Source: Acanthosepion esculentum | Taxonomy: Eukaryota; Mollusca; Cephalopoda; Sepiida; Sepiidae | Reading direction: 5' to 3' | Assembly (NCBI GenBank): GCA_964036315.1 | Contig: OZ038487.1 | Span: 51,064,219-51,128,218, forward strand | DNA length: 64,000 bases | Part shown: one piece after another, positions 12,812-22,830 of the stretch | Layout of the letters: every line of letters starts with the position of its first letter | How positions within the stretch are numbered: position 1 is the stretch's first letter | Notes under the pieces: model-generated | The model's input: the letters and a program-made list of their open reading frames with translations, nothing else | Database searches by the model: none | Told to the model about the DNA's origin: nothing | Position numbers and translations under genes: made by a program

Positions 12812-13486
12812 TTGATCAATTTATTTTCTATGGCTTATCAACCCTATGCAAGTTATTTAAAGCCAGAAAATATTTTTAGATTTTAAGAATTTGGGAGAGT
12901 TGGTAATGATATAGTGATACAAGTCTTGCCAATTAGCACATAACTTGGTGTAGAAGAGATGGATTCATGCCTTTTCTAAGGGTATTTGCATGTAAGTGAA
13001 TATAACAAACCCAGTCGGAATTGGAACTCAGCACTCTGATTAACAATTCTGAGCCATTATCTATTATCCAAGGGATCAACAACTGATGGCATGTCAAGCA
13101 ATTTCCAATGGCATGCAGTCGTAAATGCTATCACAAAGTCCGACCCAATAACTACTACAATGCAAAGAAGACATTTAGCCATTTCAATTTTAATATATAC
13201 TAAAGTATATATACTATATAAAATATATTGTAGGACAGGTATATTAACCTTGAATTGTATAAAAATATGTGTGCTGTTGGCACACGGAATGATTTTAAAA
13301 CCCTAAGTCAGTACATAGTTAGCAAAGGTTGCCAACACCTGCATTACACCATCTGTACATCCAAGCTTATAGCATCTTGTATTCCCAAGCAGTCAGCCAC
13401 CCATCTAGGTACTGACAAAGCTCAATGTTGCTTAACTTTGATGACCATACAGGAACAAGTGTTTCAACATGATGTAGCCATAAGCC
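12812..13486 (-). mobile_element. 5S rRNA/tRNA chimeric SINE, copy 1 (split)
   Basis: On the minus strand a 5S-derived head (13486 to about 13366) reads GGCTTATGGCTACATCATG...AAGTTAAGCAACATTGAG...GGGTGGCTGACTGCTTGGGAATAC-like, corresponding to nearly full-length 5S rRNA with its internal A-box and C-box regions. Next comes a tRNA-like unit (TAATGGATAATGG-type A box, GAGTTCCAATTCC-type B box), then a body ending in the conserved GGTTATTTAAAGCC-like domain and a TCAAT-rich tail. An hAT-like MITE (13069-13341) splits the copy between head and tRNA unit. Confidence 0.75.
13069..13341. mobile_element. hAT-like MITE inside the SINE
   Basis: 273 bp. The termini are CAAGGGATCAACAAC and, inverted from the right, CAGGTGTTGGCAAC, a hAT-style pair. 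Flanks 13061-13068 (CTATTATC) and 13342-13349 (CATTACAC) are best read as a degenerate target duplication, since the uninterrupted SINE reads CATTATCCATTACACC here. No coding capacity; internal TATATACT/AGTATATA palindromes. Confidence 0.6.
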
Positions 13487-13537
13487 TAATAAAATGAAAT
13501 CAAATCATGACATACAGAAATATAATATATAATACAG

Positions 13538-13577
<40 letters not shown>

Positions 13578-14242
13578 TGAAAATAATTTTAGAATCAATT
13601 TAACAGAGCCTGACCTAATAAATAGCAAGATTACCCACAATGCAACAATAAAAATGACTGCACTGTAGTAAGTCATCTTACATCATAGACGATTGTCCAA
13701 GAGAAATAAGATGCAACGCTTGAATAATTCATGGCCAAAAGACCAGAACTGTATCATCACGGAGACACGTTGCTTCAGGATAAAGCATCAAAGACAATGA
13801 ATGGATTTCAAGAATGAAAAGTAGCTGTCAAAATGCAAGTATTATCTGTGAAGGATATTCTGTCTGGGCTATATTTTCTAAGTAAATACAAAGGAAGAAA
13901 ATCTAGTTGTCATGATTATAGGCATACAAAAGACATGCTATCATAAAATATGGCATCATGACAGTTTGGTGTACTGCTGGTTTACCACCAAAATGACTGA
14001 AATGATACTTATAAAATGAATTGCATAATGATAGATATTGTTTTATATCCAGCATTTATATCATCATCATTATTAAACATCACTGTATGAATACTTTATA
14101 TAATTATTTTCAACACTGTGGTCATGAAAACTACCATCATCACTATCTCCAGTATCTACACTATTATTTTCTTTGTAAAATCATTACACTTTTCTTGCAA
14201 GGATCAGAGTGTAGTATCTGTCCTTGGAGTCTTTTTCCCCAA
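13487..14242. other. Unassigned, with (TA)n at about 13541-13573
   Basis: No gene seen. The TA microsatellite is the only defined feature. Confidence 0.55.
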
Positions 14243-14630
14243 TTGATTGCTTGATTCGTTTTCTATGGCCTACCAACCCTTTGCATTTGCAGGTTATTTA
14301 AAGCTTGAAAATATTTTTAAATCGTAAGAATTTTTTGAGGGGGTTGGAATAATAATGGTTTAGTGAGACAAATCTTACTAATTAACCCATAGTTGGGAAG
14401 AAGAGGTTGATTCATACCTTTCCCAAGGGTATTCACGTGTAAGTGAATATAGCAAACCCAACAGGAATTGAAAGTCGGGTCTCTGAGCCATCATCCACTA
14501 CACCACCCACATATCCACGATTACAGTACCTGGTATTCCCAAGTGGTCACCCACCTAGACCAGACTCAACATTGTTTAACTTTGGTGATCATACGAGAAT
14601 TGGTGTTTCAACATGATATGGCCATAAGCC
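14243..14630 (-). mobile_element. 5S rRNA/tRNA chimeric SINE, copy 2
   Basis: The most compact uninterrupted copy, about 390 bp. The 5S-derived head spans 14630-14519 on the minus strand (GGCCATATCATGTTGAAACA, AAGTTAAACAATGTTGAG, GGTGGGTGACCACTTGGGAA). The tRNA-like unit lies at about 14510-14440 and the body at about 14440-14265. The tail on the minus strand is ATCAAGCAATCAA. Transcription would be by RNA polymerase III from the internal promoter, as known for 5S-headed SINEs. Confidence 0.8.
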
Positions 14631-15744
14631 TGTTTTTGATGAAGAAATTTACATGATATTAAGTGGGAAGGAACTGGAAAAAGTGAGGGAGATAAGTGAA
14701 AAGACAAACAGGGTGTGAAAGGATAGATAAGAAAATCAGAAAAACTCAAAGAAAACCTAGTGAATGGAAAAAAAAAACAAATATTACAGGAGATTAAAAT
14801 TCTTTATGGAGAAGAGCAAAAACATTTATCTCTTACAGAAAATATTGGTGTAGTTTTTGTTTAAATTAATCCATTTTGCCCCTAAATTATGATTTTCCTT
14901 CATAAACATTGCAAATATCAAAATTTGATATTGTTAATATGACTGATTTCTTTACTGATAATTCCAGGATTTACTTTTACCTATATACTTTTTTCTGTGA
15001 TCCAAATTACAAATTGAAATGATCATGAGAAAAAAAAATGCCACTTACAAATAATATTTTATTAAGAAAAATAATAAATGAAATCAATATTAATCATTAT
15101 CAACATGAAAACATTTTATCAATCACATATTTGTTATCAGAATTTGTTTTTTTGATTATGTTCATGGGTGTGAAGAGGAAACCATGTGATGTAATTTTTA
15201 GGTAAATAGTTAGGATACATGTAAACACACAATACAATAAACTTTTTTTGTGGTGTGTATCAGTATTTAATTTTCCTAACTGTATATATATTTATATGTG
15301 TATCTACATGTCATCTGTCTGGAATGTATCTAACCAATTTAATATCAATCACCTTAGTCCTTGTCAAATAATCCTCTTGATACCTTACACATTTATCCTA
15401 ATATTCCTTTCGATTTTTCAAAATATGCTCACAAAAAACTTTTGGGATTGATATCAACTACCTTTTCACATTTTTTAGTCTTGTCCATAGCATTTGAACG
15501 GTAATTTTAGCTTCAGGAAAAGCCAGGAAGCCAAATCTGGACTACAGTGGATGTTGACAGATACAAGTGAATCAAAATTTGCTTAATAAAAATTAATTTT
15601 AAAATAAGACAAACAAACAAAAAACCTAATTGCTTAGTCATTTCGATACAATTATCACACAGTACACAATCTTACTCAATAGCATCTCACTACTAACTAA
15701 CCTTATATCGTAATGATGAGGACACACGAAGATACCCACTTATT
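14631..15744. other. Unassigned AT-rich sequence
   Basis: No gene or recognised element. Confidence 0.5.
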
Positions 15745-16079
15745 TGTTCCATATTACATCAAAACTGCACAACCAGTCCTCAAGATAATCAAAATGGCCG
15801 GATACATTCCAAACAGATCAAATATTGAGAGAAAATGCATACAAAAGTAACATTTTACAAAACAATGCATCAAATGCATTTGTTGCTCATTGTAACAAGA
15901 CTGACCACAATTTTGGCATAGAAAATGCTACTCTGATCAAAGAAAAAAAACAATTCACTAAGACAAAAATGTTTAGAGAGTGCCTTGATCGCAAAGTCAT
16001 CCACAGTAAATTTGCACCCCAGCTCTTACAATATTTCAGTATTCCTGGCAGATTTATTATCACAGTGTGGGATATCTAA
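15745..16079 (+). pseudogene. Possible Penelope-like GIY-YIG domain fragment
   Basis: An open frame of 84 codons (15825-16079) contains NAFVAHCNKTDHNFGIENA then a KKQFTKTKMFRECLDRKVIHS-like stretch. It resembles the C-terminal half of GIY-YIG endonuclease domains of Penelope-like elements (A-x-H-x(4-6)-H-x-I/F...N-A, then R-K-x-R-E-x-L). There is no GIY or YVG motif in frame upstream, so it is truncated. Penelope-type tail sequence follows within 60 bp but is inverted. Family call is tentative. Confidence 0.45.
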
Positions 16080-16124
16080 TAACAAAAATGATGAAAAAAA
16101 AAGAAAAAAGAATCTAAATGAAAC

Positions 16125-16545
16125 CAACACCTTCATCCACTGTGCCATGTGTCGTTAAGGACATCTGTGTATGAATTTCTGGGACTTATAAACTTAATGT
16201 CTTCAGCAACCATTTTTACCAGTGCTTAAGGACACATGGCACAGTGGATAAAGGCACTGGTTAAATCCAGTGACAGGACCCAGAGTTGCGAGTTCAATAC
16301 CTGGTTAAGGCAGTGGAGAACTTGGAATGCTGAACTGAACCCTTTATTTCGCTCACTGTTCTAGTTCCATGTCTAATGGATGTCAGTTATCAGTTATCTC
16401 CTGTTAATTCACCTCTCCAAGTTCTTCACTGCCTTAACCAGGTATTGAACTCACACTCTTTGGGTCCTGTCACTAACTAACGCCTTTATCCACTGTGCCA
16501 TGTGTCCTCAAGGACATATGGCACAGTGGATAAGAATATTTTTTA
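16125..16545. repeat. Inverted Penelope-type tail units with tRNA-like part
   Basis: A plus-strand unit (about 16228-16380) has GGCACAGTGGATAAAGGCAC (A-box-like) and GAGTTCAATACCTGG (B-box-like). It is followed by an inverted copy (about 16380-16510) and a stub in plus orientation at 16511-16535. Left of them is a minus segment containing AAGACATTAAG (complement), matching the Penelope 3' region at 33305-33357. The tRNA-like parts can pair into a long hairpin. Confidence 0.6.
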
Positions 16546-16984
16546 CAGATATTTTTTTTGTTTTCACCCCACCCAACAAATACTGATTGATGAATTTATT
16601 TATCTTGATAATCTGTAAGTTTTTATATATATGTAAAAGTTCCCTATCCATCATCAAATTATTTTTATCAATTCTTCTTGTTTATTACCTAAGAAAAGGT
16701 GTTCCTTTTTTTGGCTTCATGCTATTTTAAAATATTTTTCATCCGAGACTTTCAGCATTTTTTTTTTTTTTTACAGCTCTTGTAAGATGTGCTTGAAGAA
16801 CATATAAGCCCACCAGACAATCACCTACAATTCCAGCCCACACACTGTCTTGTGTTGATGCAATGATAATATCATTCTTTTCCTTTTGCCTTTCTTTCTG
16901 GATATATATTTAATAAACAAAAACACGCCATCATGAAAATATTTGTATAATCCATACTAAATGACAATCTTGTTTTTCTTCCAT
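16546..16984. other. Unassigned AT-rich sequence
   Basis: No gene or recognised element. Confidence 0.5.
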
Positions 16985-17400
16985 ATGCTGTGATCCTTCA
17001 GGACATGGGCAATCATGGCTCTCCAGAACTTCCTAATCTTTGTAAATCTCGTAAAGTTTTGTCTCTTCCACTCCCTGTTTTGTCATCCATTTATACAAGC
17101 TGATTAGATAGGTTACTCACCGTTTCCTACCATCTATTATGCCCTATAAGTGTCAGATTCTCCAGGCTCTTTCTTCATAATGTCTTAGAAATTTCAACTT
17201 TTTCAGATTCTAATTTTTTTTTGTTTCCATTTTCCTTAAAACTTCCTTGTTACTCATTCTGAGCATCCGTCTATAGAACAACCATCCATTGCTGCAAATC
17301 TCTTCATCTGTGAAGCAATCATTTCAAATTCATTCACTGCCATAGAAAAGTACTAATATCACATAACAGTTTAGTATTCTTTTCTTTGTATCTTATGAAA
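16985..17400 (-). pseudogene. RTE-type LINE remnant (antisense)
   Basis: Reverse reading gives the expected RTE C-terminal order in broken frames: a segment ending in the WTISS/DEE-like region (complement of CTCTTCATCTGTGAAG near 17300), LKISK(T/H) near 17180, and LENLTLIGH near 17150. The region 17386-17577 probably extends it upstream (AFQKLxKVL complement). Confidence 0.55.
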
Positions 17401-17584
17401 TTTTCCGGTTTCTTAATACTTTACTTAGCTTTTGGAAGACTATTCCAATGCACCAGGTTTTGGTACAGCATCTCCAGTTCAGAGTTCACATCTTGGGCTG
17501 TTCCTCATTTAATGAATCACCATTTTGATAGCAAACACAAAAAGAATACTGAAGGACCTCATAAACAAATGTCATAAATGAGTG

Positions 17585-17835
17585 CAGGAAGAAAGGACAA
17601 AATTATCAATTCTAAGAACACAGAATTTGTGATCATCAGCAATCGGAATAAGATGCGAGCTATGAATTGGAGATATCAAAATGAAATGCAAAAATTTTAA
17701 TATTTGGATAGTGTTTTAACAGACAATGGAAAATCTGACATTAAAATCCAAAGGCTAATTTTATAGTAGAAAAACATGCCTTCCAAAACCTAAACACAGT
17801 ATCAAGAAACAAAAATTTAATTAGAAACAAGTAAA
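17585..17835 (+). pseudogene. RTE-type LINE remnant, 5' part
   Basis: Reads KTEFVIISNR then QIGDIKM...KFxYLDSVLTDNGKSDIKIQR and AFQNLNTVSRNKNLIRN across frameshifts, parallel to 1700-1910. It is interrupted at about 17836 by a Jockey/CR1-like fragment and resumes at about 18262. Confidence 0.65.
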
Positions 17836-18100
17836 ACAATGCACAACCATCATTGCCAATCTGACCCCGAACTATCATGAATCTGGATGAATGAAGGTCC
17901 TCTCGGGGAAGGACCAGGCCTTGAAAGTCTGTTGGGCTTCAAATTCACACCTGACCAAGTTGAACTTCTACATACAATCCATTGTAAGTTCCACTTTAGT
18001 AACTTCTTCTGATAAACCACTGCCCTGTGGAACTATCTTCCAACTGGATGTTTCCCCAATCACTACAATCTTAACCATGGATGAAACTTAGTTAAATTTA
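17836..18100 (+). pseudogene. Jockey/CR1-like LINE C-terminal fragment
   Basis: In-frame segment FYIQSIVSSTLVTSSDKPLPCGTIF and DVSPITTILT corresponds to the LINE C-terminal motif (F-x-R-T...LWNSLP...FP...YNL) seen better at 57.8-58.2 kb and 22.7 kb. It appears inserted into, or recombined with, the RTE remnant. The segment 18100-18261 is unassigned. Confidence 0.55.
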
Positions 18101-18261
18101 TGTACCTGCTTGTTTTTAACATTTCCAATTATTTCACACCTTGACTTGTCTCTTTTTAAGATAACCATGACTCCTGTTATCTTAGAATTAATAGTTAGTC
18201 CTTTCATCTTGCTATTGTTTTACTACCTTGTCTAACAGTTCTTTCAGTTTTCTTTCTGAGT

Positions 18262-18750
18262 CTACAATCAACATAGAAAAATTTCATTAAAAACAAAGAA
18301 AAGAGTACTGAACTGTTACATAATATCACTCCTCACATATAGCAGTGAATGCGGGACAATCCCCTCATAGATGAAAACACAGCAGAAATGTGGTTCTACA
18401 GAAAGATGTTGAGAATATCATGGACTGAACATGCAAGCAAAGATGAAGTTTTTGAAAATGGAAACAAAAAGGACACTGATACTTAACATAAAGAAGAGAT
18501 AATTGAAATTTCTAGGAAACACAATGAGGAAAGAGGGCTGGGAAAATTTGATACTCACAGGAGATACTGAAGGCAAGAGGAATAAAAGAGAAACAACACA
18601 ACCTACCTAGCAACCTTGAGTAAATGGATGGCAGATCAAGGTTTAGGAGAGATAACAAAAAGACAAAATTTATTAAGAGCTACAAAGGGCAGGAAATTGT
18701 GGAGAGCCATGATCGCCAATGTCATGAAGGGACACGGCACATAGTGGATC
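18262..18750 (+). pseudogene. RTE-type LINE remnant, 3' part
   Basis: Continues the fragment ending at 17835: RVLNCYIISLLTYSSEC-like, then a mutated MKTQQKCGST region, LRISWTEHASKDEV, KRR-LKFLGN-MRKEGWENL (about 18490-18550) and ending near GHGTxxxxDQHCTIC. Multiple stops and frameshifts. Confidence 0.7.
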
Positions 18751-18819
18751 AACACTGCACCATCTGCATGTATCACTTAGATGTGTACTGTCATCAACTG
18801 CCAATACTATTCACCTAGA

Positions 18820-19345
18820 CTTAAGATATTGCTGCCACATATGGTCTGGTGCTCGTGCTATATATTTAGAGATTCTTGATAAAATCCAAAGAAGAATCAG
18901 CAATATTATTGGTTCTGACCTAGCATCTCAGCTTCAGCCACTTTCTCACTGCCATAAAGTTGCTTTCCTGTGCCTTTTCTATAAATATTTTCATGGTAAT
19001 TTATTCAGATGAACTCTTCACTATGGTACCTAGACTTTATGAATTTAAGAGCGGTACTAGATTAGCAGCAAGGCCTCATCAAGTCGCAGGTGAATTGGTT
19101 CGATGTAACTATGTCAACAGTTTCTTTTCTTGCACTTCTCACTTGTAGAACTCTCTTCCAGCTCCATGCTTTTCAGTCAACCTTAATCTTGAAAAATTTA
19201 CATACAATATCAATCATTATCTACTGTCTTCTGGATTATTCTTCTATTGTTCTCACCCCTCAGGAATGTTTCTGTTTTCTAATTCCTGTAACCCCTTGTA
19301 TCATAATGGCTTTACTGCCTTGCTTGGGGTTAAATAGATTTTAAA
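18820..19345 (+). pseudogene. Jockey/CR1-like LINE RT C-terminus
   Basis: Frames pieced by eye give WSGARAIYLEILDKIQRRI and ASQLQPLSHCHKVAFLCLFYKYFHG, then SSSRR and a shifted NSFFSCTS(L)VELSSS...NLEKFxYN segment. This is the typical order of the C-terminal region of LINEs of this type (QRRA...LSHRRxVASLxLFYRYF...LWNSLP...NLxxFK). Truncated at both ends. Confidence 0.65.
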
Positions 19346-19382
19346 TAAATAACAACAAAAAGTGGATTCTGAGTAAAATGGT

Positions 19383-19383
<1 letters not shown>

Positions 19384-19463
<80 letters not shown>
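19384..19463. repeat. Poly-A (about 40 nt) plus (TA)n
   Basis: A long A run followed immediately by TATATA to 19462. It could be a retroelement tail that seeded a microsatellite. A-run length is prone to sequencing error. Confidence 0.9.
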
Positions 19464-19464
<1 letters not shown>

Positions 19465-20115
19465 TAAGAAAATAGTTTTTTTCTATTAATAGGATATATT
19501 TGCATATCTAAGTTTAAATCACAAGTGTTAAATATCTAACTAATGCTGAAAGACTTTGGCCTCTTTCTTAGCTGAAGTTGAAACCATGACATGAGTTTTA
19601 AATCATACTATCTTAATTCTACATCCTTATGCTGCCTTAAAACTGACAAATTGTTACATTCTAAGGAGATGATAGCTAAATCATGCATTCACAACTTGAT
19701 TTTTTGCTGAGCAGAGCTTTAACTACTTGTGACAAGCACACCTCTCATGCTTCCACTAAGACATACTCTCTACATGTTTCTTGGAATTTTTTTTCATCCA
19801 CTTAGGCTATAAGAGGTATCATGGCGAGATTCTCCTTCTTGTGTTTTTACTCAAGCAATTTATTTCATTTACTTCCAGCTTGTTAGGCCCATTGAAGCTT
19901 CACCAAAGTTCTGTCAGACATACATATAGGTTCTTGAAATGTATCAGCATCAGCTTGACTACAAGAATTGCTAGAAGTTAGCAGTGATGACATCCAACCA
20001 CCTCAAGGGACTCTACTTCGTGTTTGAATTCATGTTTGCCCTTAAGTGGTTCCCAAGCAAAACTACACACACATACCAGATATCATTTACAAATTTATAT
20101 TTTGGGGGAATATTA
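19464..20115. other. Unassigned AT-rich sequence
   Basis: No gene or recognised element. Confidence 0.5.
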
Positions 20116-20482
20116 TTTGATTTATTTTCTATGGCTTACCAACCTTTTCATGTTATTTAAAGCCAGAAAATATCTTAAGATAGTGAGAATTTCTTTTGTT
20201 TCTGAAATAACGGTTTATCTGATACAAGTCTTACTAATTAACCCATAGCTGGAGGGAGAAGAGGTAGATTCACACAAATGAATATAAAGAACCCAACTAG
20301 AATTGGAATTCAGCTCTTAATTAACAATTCCAAACCATTATCCATTTAGCACCCACACATTCAAGCTTACAGCACCTAGTATTCCCAAGCAGTCACCCAC
20401 CGAGTTACTGACCAGGCTAGACATTGCTAAACTTCGGTGATCATACAGGAACTGGTGTTTCAATGTGATGTGGCTCTAAGCC
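20116..20482 (-). mobile_element. 5S rRNA/tRNA chimeric SINE, copy 3
   Basis: On the minus strand, 20482-20366 is a 117-nt 5S rRNA-like head. It reads TCACCGAAGTTTAGCAATGT (A-box region), then GGTGGGTGACTGCTTGGGAA and TACTAGGTGCTGTAAGC at its 3' end. The tRNA-like unit and body follow to 20116. It is immediately followed on the plus strand by an RTE remnant. Confidence 0.8.
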
Positions 20483-20489
20483 AATAGGG

Positions 20490-20960
20490 AGGGGGCATTA
20501 AATGCATATAGTAAAAGAAGTCTTCCAGGAACAGAGCAAATATTAAGGAAATGGAAACTGTCCTCAGGAAAAAAAAAATAAAGTGCTAGAATGTTAAGTA
20601 ATATCTAATTTCCTATATAGCAGTGGATGCTACTGGATAATCTCTTCACACATGAAAAAGAGTCTTGAAGCAACAGAAACGAGGTTCTACTGACGAATGA
20701 TAATAACATTGACAGAGAATGTGTGAAACAAAAAAAAAAATAAATAAATAAACTGAGCAGGACCTAGAAAAGACAACCAACAATCAGAAAGTTGCGGCAG
20801 AAATTTCTGCAACACTTACTAAGGAAAGAAAGTTTGGAGGATTTAAAGCTCACAGGGCATATACTGAAGTTAAGAGAAGCGGGGGGGGGAGGAAGTAACC
20901 TAATTGTAGAGTAAATAGATGACAGAACAATAATCTCAAAAGGAGGAGGTGGGTAATAAT
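20490..20960 (+). pseudogene. RTE-type LINE remnant
   Basis: Decayed C-terminal RTE sequence: KEVFQEQ..., SFLYSSGCYWI-like region (20610-20640), MKKSLEATETRFY near 20650-20690 and RQKFLQHLLRKESLEDLKLTG near 20780-20860. Frame is lost repeatedly. Confidence 0.65.
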
Positions 20961-21069
20961 TTTAATTAACAGATTAGCCTTTTTTTTTTAGACCTTCCAT
21001 AGGCCGTGACACTGGTCAGAATCAAAATATATGAACTTGTTACCGATTTTGAAGGAGGGGGTCCTGCTT

Positions 21070-21366
21070 GTAATATCTATAAAGAATCAATCTCCAATTT
21101 ATAGAGTTATTGGCCTTTTAAACTAAACTTCGTTATTTACATAGTGAATAGTGATATCAGATTTATTTTAATTTTTAAAACTTCTTTTAAGTTAAATGAA
21201 GAATAAACGGATACGTAAAGTTTTTGTTCTGTAATTGAAGATGCATCCATTTGTTCGTTAAAAGAAATCTTTTTATAAACCTCCACTTCAAAAGAGTAAG
21301 CAAAAAGAGCAAAGGCCAATAACTCTGTAAAAGCCAAAGATCGATTTGATTCGATAAAGAATTATA
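21070..21366. repeat. Small foldback element
   Basis: Arms of about 50 bp (21070-21121 and 21310-21366) are imperfect reverse complements centred on GAGTTATTGGCC / GGCCAATAACTC. The 190-bp middle is AT-rich with no coding capacity. Related wording (GCCGTGACA...ATCGAA) recurs near 36405. Confidence 0.5.
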
Positions 21367-21637
21367 GGTTCTAAAAAAAAAAAAAAAAAAAAAAAAGATT
21401 AAAAAATGTAATTTAATAAATAAAAATCCTTTGGTCTTCCCTCTTAATAATAAAAATTTTAACGATAAAACTTTGTTATTATTTAAGTTTGTAGCATTTT
21501 TCTTTCATGTATGCTTATTTTTAACGAATATTTGATGGTACGTAACGTAATTATAAGAAGCTAAGCAGGATATTTTCTGTTAATTCACCACAAAATAAAG
21601 AGTTTATATTTACTAATATGCACGTCAAATTCTCGCA

Positions 21638-22303
21638 GAGCAAAAGCATTACATTGCACTCCGGTTGGGTTGACCTTTGCGATCGCGCCATATTGTGAGC
21701 GTTCCCGGTGCGCCATTTCTAAATGTGGAATCTGCGTTTCAGCTCACCCCGATAAAACAAGCCAAAAATATTTTTTTTTAAATTGTAAAAAATTCCTAGT
21801 AAATATCTCGAATATCATCCGCACTTACGAAATGTGAACAACTCCCTGATTTTTGGTAATTTTTCATTCTGAGGGCTGGAGTAGTTGTGAGGCAAGGTAA
21901 ACAAATTTTGATTTAAAATTCATAATTTCAAAAGACAGCCAAAAATTTAATTAAAAAAACTGATTTAATATTTATAATCTCTTGGGGTGAATTAATTTGT
22001 GATAAGTAACTTGTCATTATTTGGGATGAATTAAGAGAAAAGATCTAGAAAGACCCCCCCCCATCCGCTTCTAAATTGATAACAAATCCATATTTTTCAA
22101 GTGGAACTCAAATATACGATCCATCGTTAAAGATGCAGAAACAAATGGTCGGTTCCCTGTACCGCTCAAGTAAGCATCCGACTCCAAATGTTTTTCGCTT
22201 GTTTATCGGGTGAGCGGAAACGCTGATTCCACATTTAGAAATAGCGCACCCGGATCGCTCACATTTGGCCAACCAATCGAAGTGCAATGTAAGGCCTTTG
22301 CTC
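21638..22303. repeat. Inverted repeat with CpG-rich arms
   Basis: The left arm 21638-21769 and right arm 22187-22303 are imperfect reverse complements (GCATTACATTGCACT, TTTCTAAATGTGGAATC, GCTCACCC). They are CpG-rich, unlike most of the window. The middle 21770-22186 is AT-rich. Could be a foldback DNA element or an inverted duplication of a regulatory or LTR-like segment. Confidence 0.6.
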
Positions 22304-22370
22304 AGGTAGACGACGTACATTTCACCACCATAACAGCAATGGCGTATATTTTTCTTGGTTTTACGTAAAA
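22303..22370. repeat. Direct repeat DR1, copy 1
   Basis: CAGGTAGACGACGTACAT...GGTTTTACGTAAAA, repeated at 23430-23507 with one 9-bp insertion and a few substitutions. Confidence 0.85.
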
Positions 22371-22464
22371 AAAAACAAAAAAAAAAAAATAAAAAATAAA
22401 ACACCTTTACAAAAGACAGATCAGAGCTAAAATAGAGCGCTGTTGTAATATTTGGGCGGGAGCT

Positions 22465-22830
22465 CACCAGTCCTCAGTTTCAAGTCTCGATAGAGGCCAA
22501 AAGCATCTCAGAGTCTCTGGAGGTAACAAATTATTTTCCACCCTTCAACCTCTCTCTCACGTGCTCGATGTGGCAAGCCTCTCACTGTTCTATCGCTACT
22601 TCGATAGAAAGTACTCAAACGAACTGCATTCCTTGGTTCTGCCAGTTCTAACCTTCACGACAAGGATCCGTCATGCCACTCACACTGTACTACCCACATT
22701 CCTTTCGTATTCCATCGGTGAGATAAGTAAGTTCCACGCGAACAGCTGTGAAGCACTGCCCTGTAGAACAGACTCCCAAAACAAGGAAGTTTTCCCCGAT
22801 CACTACACTCTTAAGAGTTAACCTGTTCAA
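22465..22830 (+). pseudogene. Jockey/CR1-like LINE C-terminal fragment
   Basis: Open from about 22486 to 22821 with a short frame slip. It contains LQPLSHVLDVASLSLFYRYF then RKYSNELHSLV, ATHTVLPT, and a mutated SCEALPCRT...EVFPDHYTL, equal in order to the F-x-x-RT-LWNSLP-x-FP-x-YNL end of LINE ORF2. GC content is higher than in other LINE copies here, which suggests less decay. Truncated 5', with no poly-A visible. Confidence 0.7.

Noticed and set aside
16228..16310. Functional tRNA gene
   Set aside because: A- and B-box-like words are present but no cloverleaf with paired acceptor stem could be formed, and it repeats with a SINE-like tail.
20366..20482. Genuine 5S rRNA gene
   Set aside because: Diverged from 5S, fused to a tRNA-like unit and body, and found in several dispersed copies; a SINE head fits better.
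22561..22821. Host protein of 86 residues
   Set aside because: Sequence order matches the C-terminal end of LINE ORF2.
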